Below the pieces are notes generated by a model. That model was not told the origin of the DNA. It made no database searches and saw only the letters and a list, made by a program, of their open reading frames with translations. From positions 1 through 5,506 of the forward strand of contig JANXQG010000488.1 in NCBI GenBank assembly GCA_025356915.1: 5,506 nucleotides of DNA. The letters are read 5' to 3'. The position numbers and the translations under genes are program-made. This document shows positions 1 through 5,506 of this stretch, piece by piece. The first letter of the stretch is position 1; every line of letters starts with the position of its first letter. Source of the DNA: Planctomycetota bacterium (GTDB lineage Bacteria > Planctomycetota > Planctomycetia > Pirellulales > Thermoguttaceae).

Positions 1-11
1 CACCCTACTTC

Positions 12-908
12 TCACACCGCTGCTGCCGCCAGCTTTCCATTCAATTTTGCCGTCAACACGGGCATGGCGGCGACCAACTCTTTGCCAAAACCAAGCTTCT
101 TCGGGTCCAGGCCGAAGGCAATGCCGAGAATCTGCGTGAAGTAGAGGATCGGCAGGTTGAATTGCGTGTTAAAGTGGCCATTCACCCGGGCTTGGTAACC
201 GTCCATGTTCAATTGACACATCGGACACATGCAGAGGATCATGTCGGCATGGTAATCCTGGGCACTTTGCAGCAACCGGCGGATAAGCTCGAATGCCTGC
301 GGTTCGCTGATCTGCGTCATGTGCCCGCCGCAGCAGTGGGCCTTGACCGGGTAGTCAACCACTTCCGCGCCCAGCCACTTCAAGAGATTGTCCATCATCA
401 TCGGGTATTCGGTGCTATCGCAACCCTTGATCGGGCGAACAACCTGGCAACCGTAATACGGGGCAACCCGCAGCCCGGTCAGCGGTCGCACCACCTTATC
501 TCGCACGGCGCGCTCGCCGATGTCGTCGTGGATCACGTCGAGCATGTGGCGGACAACAACCCGGCCGGGATCATAGTGCAGACCGCCAGCGGCCAAGCAC
601 TGGTTGATCTTCACGCCCATTTCCGGAAAATCGGACATTAGCCGATCGGTCTTCTTCAGATTCAAGTAACAGGCCGCACAAGGGGCGACAAGCTGCTTGA
701 TCTGCGGATCGACCAAGGCCAAATTCCGGGCGATAACGGCACAGGCCGTCAATTCGTCCTGGCTAAAGTATTCCGTCGCCCCGCAGCAGTTCCAATCGTC
801 GATCTCCTGGAGTTTAATATCCAGCAGGTCGGCCACTTCTCGGACCGAATGGTCATAAGCAGCAGCGTTGATTTCCAACGAACATCCGGGGTAGTAAGCG
901 TATCGCAT
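12..908 (-). CDS. hdrB: HdrB-like subunit: heterodisulfide reductase iron-sulfur subunit B family protein
   Basis: A 298-residue protein with two complete CCG (cysteine-rich) domains, the usual HdrB architecture and about the usual length. The first domain has C9 in YPGCS, C41-C42 in NCCG, and C77/C80 in PCAACYLN. The second has C154 in YYGCQ, C192-C193 in HCCGG, and C228/C231 in CMCPMC. In methanogen HdrB these cysteines bind two noncubane [4Fe-4S] clusters that cleave the CoM-S-S-CoB disulfide. In bacteria lacking those cofactors the substrate is generally unknown, so the reaction here is an inference. No signal peptide or membrane segment is seen, so it is probably cytoplasmic. The ATG is followed at once by the family's N-terminal MRYAYYPGCS, which fixes the start. 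No Shine-Dalgarno sequence is visible; the mRNA just upstream is pyrimidine-rich (TTCTTCCACC) and belongs to a repeat. It lies downstream of the hdrC-like gene on the same strand and is probably co-transcribed with it. The stop is TGA at 12-14, so the gene is complete. Confidence 0.93.
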   Translation of the reverse strand: MRYAYYPGCSLEINAAAYDHSVREVADLLDIKLQEIDDWNCCGATEYFSQDELTACAVIARNLALVDPQIKQLVAPCAACYLNLKKTDRLMSDFPEMGVKINQCLAAGGLHYDPGRVVVRHMLDVIHDDIGERAVRDKVVRPLTGLRVAPYYGCQVVRPIKGCDSTEYPMMMDNLLKWLGAEVVDYPVKAHCCGGHMTQISEPQAFELIRRLLQSAQDYHADMILCMCPMCQLNMDGYQARVNGHFNTQFNLPILYFTQILGIAFGLDPKKLGFGKELVAAMPVLTAKLNGKLAAAAV

Positions 909-910
909 GG

Positions 911-1057
911 TGGAAGAAGTTAGAAGTTAGGAGGTAGAAGTTAGGGAGCTAGGAGGTAGGGGGCAGGAGTTAGGAGGTACGGGTTAGGAGGCACGGTTAG
1001 GAGGTCAGGAGTTTCCAAATTCTAACTCCTAACTTCTAACTCCTTCTCCTAACTCCT
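911..1057. repeat. Low-complexity TTAGGAG repeat folding into a long inverted repeat
   Basis: This fills the whole gap between hdrC and hdrB. On the plus strand, 919-1011 is a degenerate run of TTAGGAG/TAGAAGTTAGG units with seven AGGAG cores (929, 951, 965, 972, 986, 999 and 1007). After a short break at 1012-1020 the units continue in the opposite orientation, with four CTCCT cores (1026, 1040, 1046 and 1053). The two halves pair: 919-933 is a perfect 15-base inverted match to 1026-1040, and extending to 913-939 against 1020-1046 gives 25 of 27 pairs. In the operon mRNA this would be a long hairpin enclosing about 80 nt. The right end includes the hdrC stop codon. From memory, similar simple GTTAGGAG-like tracts occur between genes in some planctomycete genomes; that comparison was not tested. 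There is no transposase and no evidence for a CRISPR array, because the units are not separated by regular spacers. Confidence 0.75.
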
Positions 1058-1621
1058 TTCTTCACTAAGTTCTTTTGCTTTCCGAATAATCGCTTGCAAC
1101 TGTCCTAGGTTCTTAATCTTGGTGGGCGTCAGGGCCATCCGGCCGCGTTTGAACATGGCGAAGCCCATGGGGCCCATCTTCAATGCCTGCAACGGCCGGT
1201 TCAGCAGGTGGTAGCTGGTGGCCAAGCCCAACTCGAAGCTTCGTCCGTATTTGTCGACAAAGTCCGTAAAGGCCTTGGCCAGGGCGGGAGCGTCGGTGTC
1301 GTGATACAGCCGCTGGGCAATCGACATCCGCTTGAGCGTGTACATGATGTCGGTGATGGGGATCTCTTGCGGGCAGCGGGTTGTGCAGAAGTAGCACGAG
1401 ACGCAGGCCCACATTGTATTGGCTGAAAGCACTCGCTCGCGCTCACCGGCGTTAATCAGGGCGAATATTGTACGCGGCGTATGTTCCATATCCGCGCCAC
1501 TGGGGCACGAGCCGCCACAACTGCCGCATTGCAGGCAATGCAACAGTCGCTCCCCACCTGGGGTGGCTTCAATTACCTGCGTGAGGAAGGAATCCTTTTT
1601 TCGGACGGTATGTGTGGTCAT
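1049..1621 (-). CDS. hdrC: HdrC-like subunit: 4Fe-4S dicluster heterodisulfide reductase subunit C
   Basis: A 190-residue protein, normal for HdrC. It contains two classical [4Fe-4S] motifs: C29-x2-C32-x2-C35-x3-C39-P and C73-x2-C76-x2-C79-x3-C83-P. In Hdr complexes this subunit relays electrons between HdrA and the HdrB clusters. The C-terminal half is helical and basic (for example FKRGRMALTP), as in family members, and no membrane helix is evident, so this is the soluble HdrC type and not a membrane HdrE/HdrD type. The ATG at 1619-1621 is preceded by a good GGAG seven bases upstream, which supports this start. The stop codon TAG (1049-1051) and the last codons (EERS) lie inside the intergenic TTAGGAG repeat, so the extreme C-terminus may have been remodelled by that repeat. 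It is the first gene of the pair and hdrB follows after 140 bp. No HdrA is present in the window. Confidence 0.92.
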   Translation of the reverse strand: MTTHTVRKKDSFLTQVIEATPGGERLLHCLQCGSCGGSCPSGADMEHTPRTIFALINAGERERVLSANTMWACVSCYFCTTRCPQEIPITDIMYTLKRMSIAQRLYHDTDAPALAKAFTDFVDKYGRSFELGLATSYHLLNRPLQALKMGPMGFAMFKRGRMALTPTKIKNLGQLQAIIRKAKELSEERS

Positions 1622-1628
1622 CGGTGTA

Positions 1629-1633
1629 CTCCG
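1629..1633 (-). promoter_or_regulatory. Shine-Dalgarno site of the hdrC-like gene
   Basis: On the minus strand the sequence reads CGGAG-TACACCG-ATG, a GGAG core with seven bases before the start codon. It is the clearest ribosome-binding site in the left half of the window and supports the ATG at 1619-1621. The hdrB-like gene downstream has no such site. Confidence 0.6.
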
Positions 1634-1830
1634 CCGCAGAGTGTATCGGCTTATGAACCCATTGGCTCACTTCGGAACAAGTCCCACCCTGTCTTTAGCA
1701 ACCAGCGTTCCAATCCGCGGGAAAGTCAGAAGATTCGTCGTAATGAGTTTGTCTTTAAGGATTTACACTTATGCCGCCCAATCGGGTTTCGTTGTGTCAC
1801 ACGGACTGATCCACGGAATATCGTCGCGAC

Positions 1831-1852
1831 ATCTCGCGGAATTCCGCGAGAT
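1831..1852. promoter_or_regulatory. Perfect 22-bp palindrome upstream of comEC (possible operator)
   Basis: The half-site ATCTCGCGGAA is followed directly by its exact reverse complement, so every one of the 22 positions is symmetric, centred on the EcoRI-like GAATTC core. It lies 53 bp upstream of the chosen comEC ATG and is abutted on the left by another 8-bp palindrome (GTCGCGAC, 1823-1830). No run of T follows on either strand, which argues against an intrinsic terminator. A binding site for a dimeric regulator or a hairpin in the comEC leader are both possible; the regulator is unknown. Confidence 0.4.
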
Positions 1853-1905
1853 CGAATGGCGAATTGATCTGGAATTCCCCTCCATCTTTAGGGAAAACTG
1901 GTATC

Positions 1906-4578
1906 ATGCATGAGGATCAACCTCCCCTGAAAATGATGCGGATCATGGCTGCTGTCGATGCCAAAAGCGAAACGAAGCGCGAGCCAACACCCGGTTACCA
2001 TCCGCTGGTTATCGTGGTGGTCGCCGTGGCCACAGGCGTGGTCATCGATCGCTATCGGCCACTGCCGGTCGCAGTCTGGTGGACGATTGCCGCAACATGC
2101 CTGGGCGGTTGGTTCACGTTATGGCACAAACAGCGGAACATGGCCGCGTCGGTGGTGCTTCTTGTGGCCGGATTGGCAGCGGCTGCGGCCTGGCACCATT
2201 GCCGCTGGAATCTGTTCGGCGGCGATGATTTGGGGTTTTTTGCCGGCAGCCAGAAAGAGCCTGTTTGCATTGAAGCCGTCGCCTTACAGAAGCCTCGGGT
2301 AATTCCCCTGCCGGAGTTCAATCCCCTGCGGTCGCCGCGAGAGGGTGATGAGATCCGCTTCGAGGTGGAACTGCGGGCCATTCGCGACGGCGATCGGTGG
2401 CGTACCGCTTCCGGTCGCGCGGCCATGGTTGTCGAGGGCCTGGTTCCGGATCTGGCTGCGGGCGATCGATTCCGGGTTTTTGCCCATCTACTACCGCCCG
2501 AACATGCCATGAACCCCGGCGAGGCCGATCGCGCGGCCCGCGATCGCGGCCGCCGTATCACCAGTCACCTGCGGGTGAATCATCCAGAAGCGATTTCCAT
2601 GGTCTCGACGGGTTTTGCCTACGGACCCGCGAGACTCTTGGAATCGTTGCGGTTGCGTGGTCTGCGTGTCTTCGCAGATTATCTCCGTCCGCAACAAGCA
2701 AGTCTGGCGGCGGCGGTCTTGCTGGGGCTTCGCGAGCAGCTCGATCCGAAAGAAACCGGGGCCTTTCAACTCACGGGCACGATTCACCTGCTGGTTATCG
2801 CGGGGCTGCATCTTGGTATTCTTGCCGGTTTTGCCAGCGTGGTTCTGCGTCGGTTGTTGCCGTGGCGATTGGGCCTGCCCGCCGTGGCTGGTTTTACGAT
2901 CTTCTATATGCTACTGGTCGACGCCGAGCCGCCGGTCGTCCGAGCAACCGTGCTCATTGCAGCAACTTGCGGGGCGGTATACTTCGGCCGTCGCCGTGTC
3001 GGTTTCAATGTTTTGGCACTGGCTGGCCTGATCGTACTAGCGATGAATCCGGTCGATCTGTTCAATATTGGGCCGCAGCTTTCCTTCTTGTGTGTCGCCG
3101 GACTGATGGCGATGGCATCGTCGTGGTTTGTGACGATGCCAAGCCAGGACATTCTTGATTCGACCCAGCCGCCGATCGAATTGCCAGCCGCGATCGAGAA
3201 GCTGCCCGTAGGGCGGACTTTAGTCCGCATTTCTCGCTGGATATTGCCCGAACCGCAGCCAGCCGCAATCGAGAAGCTACTGGAACAAGAGCGTTTCTGG
3301 CCTATTCGCTTGCTCAGGTTCGTGGGGCGCGGCCTGCGACACTTGACGCTAGTCAGCGGGACAATCTGGCTCTTGACCTTTCCGCTGGTGATGGCGCGAT
3401 TTAATATCTTTAATCCGATTGCCGTGGTCATCAACGCGGCCGTTTGGCTTCCGATGGCCGGGGCGTTGGTCAGCGGGCTAGCCCTGTTACTATGTAGCAT
3501 GATCCCCGGCCCGCTAGCGGCAGTGGGTGCCGAGTTCTGCAATTGGCAACTCGCTGCCGTCGAGTGGCTGGTGCGGTTTGGCCAGCACATACCGTATGGA
3601 CATAGTTGGGTGCCGGGGCCGGCCGATTGGTGGCTGATTGGCTTTTATGCTGGGCTGGCGGTTTTCACTGCGTTTCCGCGACTTCGTCCACCACTGCGCT
3701 GGCGGTTGGTGTTGCTGGGAGTCTGGACGGCAGCCGGCATCATCATCCCTTGGTGGACTACCGATCGCCACGGGCTGCGGTGTACTTTCCTGAGTGTCGG
3801 CCACGGCGAGGCGATCGTATTGGAACTGCCTGACGGTCGCACGATCCTTTACGACGCCGGCCGATTGTCGGCACCGACCTCTTGCTGCCGGATCGTCTCG
3901 GGCTACCTCTGGTCGCGAGGGCTTATGCACATTGATGCGGTCATACTCTCGCACGCCGACACCGACCACTACAACGCCTTGCCGGAACTACTGGAGCGGT
4001 TTTCCGTGGGAAAGGTTTATGTTTCGCCAGTAATGTTCGATCAGCAGAACGAGTCGATCCAATTCCTGCACGACGCGATCGACCAGGCGAAGGTGCCGAT
4101 TTGCTTGATTGCCTCCAGCGATCGGTTGTCTGGTGGCCCGGACTGCTTGCTCGATATTCTCCATCCGCCGCCACACGGATTGCCGTCAACTTCCAACGCC
4201 AACAGTATCGTACTTTCCGTGAAATATGGGGGCAAGCGCGTGCTGTTGCCGGCCGATCTTCAATCGCCGGGCTTGGACGACGTGCTGGCGGAGCGTCCGC
4301 TGCATTGTGACATGCTATTGGTACCGCACCACGGCAGCAAGTCGAGCATGCCCGAGGAGCTTTCCGCATGGAGCACGCCCGACTGGTCCGTCTTTAGCGC
4401 CGGCAATCGCTACGACACGAGCATGGTCGAAGCGATTTATGCGAAGCACGGCCGCGTGTTGCACACGGCTGACAGCGGGGCCGTAATGGTACGAGTGGAT
4501 GAGAATGGCCTGAGGGTAGAGACGTTTGTGGGACCAGATTCGGGGCACCCTGAATTTCATTTCCTCGATGCTAAATAA
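1906..4578 (+). CDS. comEC: ComEC/Rec2-family DNA internalization protein with C-terminal metallo-beta-lactamase domain
   Basis: An 890-residue inner-membrane protein with the full ComEC plan. Three hydrophobic segments (about 33-98) are followed by a soluble DUF4131-like region (about 100-240). The Competence membrane domain (about 260-610) carries the signature HLLVIAGLHLG (294-304) and further helices. A metallo-beta-lactamase-fold domain (626 to the end) has FLSVGHGEA (628-636), YDAG (649-652), SHADTDH (682-688), LLPADL (780-785) and PHHGS (807-811). ComEC forms the channel that brings single-stranded DNA into the cytoplasm during natural transformation; the nuclease-like domain is thought to help process the strand. 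Length is at the long end of the family, because of a soluble insert at about 413-475 that includes a 25-residue duplication. The later YGHP-like motif reads YDTS (836-839), so one usual histidine is missing. The ATG at 1906 is preferred, with a weak AGGG upstream; TTG at 1864 (904 aa) or ATG at 1933/1936 are alternatives. The gene stands alone and converges with the DUF58 gene. Competence itself is not proven. Confidence 0.9.
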   Translation: MHEDQPPLKMMRIMAAVDAKSETKREPTPGYHPLVIVVVAVATGVVIDRYRPLPVAVWWTIAATCLGGWFTLWHKQRNMAASVVLLVAGLAAAAAWHHCRWNLFGGDDLGFFAGSQKEPVCIEAVALQKPRVIPLPEFNPLRSPREGDEIRFEVELRAIRDGDRWRTASGRAAMVVEGLVPDLAAGDRFRVFAHLLPPEHAMNPGEADRAARDRGRRITSHLRVNHPEAISMVSTGFAYGPARLLESLRLRGLRVFADYLRPQQASLAAAVLLGLREQLDPKETGAFQLTGTIHLLVIAGLHLGILAGFASVVLRRLLPWRLGLPAVAGFTIFYMLLVDAEPPVVRATVLIAATCGAVYFGRRRVGFNVLALAGLIVLAMNPVDLFNIGPQLSFLCVAGLMAMASSWFVTMPSQDILDSTQPPIELPAAIEKLPVGRTLVRISRWILPEPQPAAIEKLLEQERFWPIRLLRFVGRGLRHLTLVSGTIWLLTFPLVMARFNIFNPIAVVINAAVWLPMAGALVSGLALLLCSMIPGPLAAVGAEFCNWQLAAVEWLVRFGQHIPYGHSWVPGPADWWLIGFYAGLAVFTAFPRLRPPLRWRLVLLGVWTAAGIIIPWWTTDRHGLRCTFLSVGHGEAIVLELPDGRTILYDAGRLSAPTSCCRIVSGYLWSRGLMHIDAVILSHADTDHYNALPELLERFSVGKVYVSPVMFDQQNESIQFLHDAIDQAKVPICLIASSDRLSGGPDCLLDILHPPPHGLPSTSNANSIVLSVKYGGKRVLLPADLQSPGLDDVLAERPLHCDMLLVPHHGSKSSMPEELSAWSTPDWSVFSAGNRYDTSMVEAIYAKHGRVLHTADSGAVMVRVDENGLRVETFVGPDSGHPEFHFLDAK
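3183..3278 (+). repeat. In-frame 75-bp insertion/duplication within comEC, carrying a small palindrome
   Basis: Positions 3183-3203 and 3258-3278 are direct repeats matching at 20 of 21 bases and exactly 75 bp apart, so they encode PAAIEKL twice (residues 427-433 and 452-458) with the frame kept. Between them lie 54 unique bases with the palindrome GCGGACTTTAGTCCGC (3213-3228: 7-bp arms around a TT centre) next to a small GCCC-GTA-GGGC hairpin (3204-3214). Removing one 75-bp unit would join AIEKL directly to LEQERFW, which looks like a smooth protein sequence. This fits either insertion of a short palindromic element or a slippage duplication. The change falls in the soluble loop between membrane helices of the Competence domain, where extra residues should be tolerated. 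Confidence 0.6.
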
Positions 4579-5450
4579 CTTGACAACACCACCTCCAATG
4601 ACTGATCCGTCCGCACAAGAACATAATCGATCCGCTGCTGCCGGCAACCGTGCTTCAGCCGATGAAAGAACTTCTGCAACTCGTCGAGATAAGCCTTCCG
4701 CAAGGCACGCGGCTCAGCCAGCAGTTCGGGCATGCCTTCCAAGCCGCGGAAGAGCATCCTCTGATCAAAGGGAAAATCGACCTCGGCCGGATCGAGGATA
4801 TGCATCAACACAACCTCGTGCCGGCGGTGGCGAAAGTGCTTCAGGCCGGCCAGGATGGCTTCGACGTCGTCCAGCAGATCGCTGAAGAGGATCACGATTC
4901 CCCGCTTGCGAAATCGCTCGGCCAGTTCGTGCAAGATTGGCCCGGTGGCCGTCTTCTGTTCGCCGGCCGATCGCTCCAGGACGTGCAGTATCTCCTTCAG
5001 GTGCGAGGGGTTGCCACTAGGCCGGACCAAGGCTCGGATCTCGCGGTCGAAGGTTACCATGCCCACGCTGTCTCGCTGCTGGAGAATTAAGTAGGCCAGG
5101 GACGCGGCGGCGCACTTGGCGTATTCGAGCTTTGACATGGGGGCCTTGGCACTCTGGTACGACATGCTCTCACTGGTGTCTAGGAGCAGGTTGCAGACAA
5201 GGTTCGTCTCTTCTTCAAACTGTTTCAGGCAGTATTTGTCGCTGCGCGCGAGTACTTTCCAGTCGAGATACCGGAGATCGTCGCCGGGCGTGTACTCGCG
5301 GTGTTCGGCGAATTCGATCGAGAATCCGTGAAACGGACTGCGGTGCATGCCGGCCACGTAACCCTCGACAACTAGCCGCGCGCGAAGGGCTAGGCCCTGC
5401 ATGCGGGAGAGAATTGCGGGATCGAGGTACTGGGCAGCGGCCGGCGGCAT
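4557..5450 (-). CDS. DUF58 domain-containing protein (vWA-like)
   Basis: A 297-residue protein with the DUF58 signature REYTPGDDLRYLDW followed by KVLAR (residues 51-69), then a von Willebrand A-like fold. Its metal-site motif D91-T-S93-E-S95 is in LLLDTSESM, and a later conserved aspartate, D191, is in LFSDLLDD; T167 or T169 may supply the third metal-site residue. There is no membrane helix or signal peptide, so this is the soluble DUF58 type. Members of this family are usually encoded beside a MoxR-type AAA+ ATPase and are thought to act with it, as in the Bat/aerotolerance-type loci, in chaperone-like or metal-insertion roles; the exact role here is unknown. The partner would be expected beyond the right edge. 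The ATG at 5448-5450 has AAGGTGA just upstream, which supports it. The last 22 bases overlap the end of comEC, tail to tail. Confidence 0.9.
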   Translation of the reverse strand: MPPAAAQYLDPAILSRMQGLALRARLVVEGYVAGMHRSPFHGFSIEFAEHREYTPGDDLRYLDWKVLARSDKYCLKQFEEETNLVCNLLLDTSESMSYQSAKAPMSKLEYAKCAAASLAYLILQQRDSVGMVTFDREIRALVRPSGNPSHLKEILHVLERSAGEQKTATGPILHELAERFRKRGIVILFSDLLDDVEAILAGLKHFRHRRHEVVLMHILDPAEVDFPFDQRMLFRGLEGMPELLAEPRALRKAYLDELQKFFHRLKHGCRQQRIDYVLVRTDQSLEVVLSSYLASRK

Positions 5451-5453
5451 GGA

Positions 5454-5460
5454 TCACCTT
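5454..5460 (-). promoter_or_regulatory. Shine-Dalgarno site of the DUF58 gene
   Basis: The minus strand reads AAGGTGA-TCC-ATG. AAGGTGA matches parts of the consensus AAGGAGGTGA, with the AGG core six bases before the start codon. It supports the start at 5448-5450. A second purine-rich stretch on the opposite strand (GGAAGGAGAATG, 5466-5477) does not lead into a supported gene. Confidence 0.45.
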
Positions 5461-5473
5461 GCCCTGGAAGGAG

Positions 5474-5501
5474 AATGTAATTTGCAATTATTAATTATCA
5501 A
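5474..5501 (-). promoter_or_regulatory. Possible sigma70-type promoter of the DUF58 gene
   Basis: On the minus strand TTGATA (5501-5496, five of six to TTGACA) is followed after 16 bases by TACATT (5479-5474, four of six to TATAAT), about 23 bases before the start codon. The surrounding sequence (5478-5506) is strongly AT-rich in an otherwise GC-rich window, made of AATTATTAATTATCAATT-like words. Such AT-rich sequence produces promoter-like matches by chance, and it may instead be a low-complexity repeat, so this is a weak call. Confidence 0.25.
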
Positions 5502-5506
5502 TTTTC

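Larger units (their letters stand above)
1622..1905. other. Divergent intergenic region between hdrC-like gene and comEC
   Basis: These 284 bases separate the two divergent genes and must hold both promoters. Near hdrC there is only the Shine-Dalgarno site; I could not pick a convincing -35/-10 pair for either direction. The comEC-proximal third is rich in symmetric sites: GTGTCACAC at 1794-1802, GTCGCGAC at 1823-1830, a perfect 22-bp palindrome at 1831-1852, and a second GGAATTCC at 1871-1878. Plus-strand open frames that run through this region continue antisense through hdrC, have no recognisable protein features, and are not called as genes. Confidence 0.5.

Noticed and set aside
162..641. 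159-codon plus-strand open frame
   Set aside because: It is wholly antisense to the well-supported hdrB-like gene, has no recognisable motif, and mirrors the codon structure of that gene.
911..1057. CRISPR array or telomere-like repeat
   Set aside because: The units are degenerate, of irregular length, lack unique spacers of constant size, and reverse orientation; no cas gene is present.
1831..1852. Intrinsic terminator
   Set aside because: The palindrome can form a strong hairpin but no T-run follows it on either strand, and it lies between divergent genes, where no terminator is expected.
1419..1913. Plus-strand open frames (164 and 128 codons) across the hdrC 5' end and the intergenic region
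   Set aside because: They run antisense through hdrC, show no family features, and overlap each other in different frames; the intergenic part looks regulatory.
2904..3590. 228-codon minus-strand open frame inside comEC
   Set aside because: It is antisense to the Competence membrane domain, whose hydrophobic helices are clear; the antisense product is serine/arginine-rich without domains.
4580..4585. TTGACA as a -35 element on the plus strand
   Set aside because: It lies just after the comEC stop within the antisense of the DUF58 coding region, with no matching -10 and no plus-strand gene downstream.
4650..5090. 146-codon plus-strand open frame inside the DUF58 gene
   Set aside because: It is antisense to a gene with intact DUF58 motifs and has no independent start signal or recognisable domain.

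Overview
The window reads as ordinary chromosomal DNA from a moderately GC-rich bacterium. It is most probably a member of the Planctomycetota, Pirellula-like, although this is an inference. It rests on the style of the proteins (an HdrC/HdrB pair in a non-methanogen setting, a ComEC with a VGHGEA-type metallo-beta-lactamase motif and a long soluble insert, a DUF58 protein) and on low-complexity GTTAGGAG-type intergenic repeats. No 16S rRNA or tRNA is present to confirm it.

Layout. Positions 12-1621 on the minus strand hold a two-gene operon transcribed hdrC-like then hdrB-like, with all cysteines for two [4Fe-4S] clusters in HdrC and two CCG-type clusters in HdrB. The two genes are separated by a 140-bp gap filled with a degenerate TTAGGAG repeat that turns back on itself as an inverted repeat. 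Positions 1622-1905 are a divergent intergenic region with a perfect 22-bp palindrome close to the next gene. Positions 1906-4578 on the plus strand encode a full-length ComEC/Rec2-family DNA-uptake channel with a C-terminal metallo-beta-lactamase domain. It carries an in-frame 75-bp insertion/duplication that contains a small palindrome. Positions 4557-5450 on the minus strand encode a DUF58 (vWA-like) protein whose 3' end overlaps comEC by 22 bp. Positions 5451-5506 are an AT-rich upstream region.

How the genes work together. HdrC and HdrB should act as one electron-transfer/thiol-disulfide module, and the usual partners (HdrA, MvhD or similar) would be expected beyond the left edge. ComEC would move single-stranded DNA across the inner membrane. 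DUF58 proteins normally work with a MoxR-family AAA+ ATPase, which would be expected beyond the right edge. I see no functional link between the three units.

I found no undescribed multi-gene system. The points most worth a second look are the small sequence elements: the folded repeat between hdrC and hdrB, the 75-bp palindrome-bearing insert inside comEC, and the 22-bp palindrome upstream of comEC.
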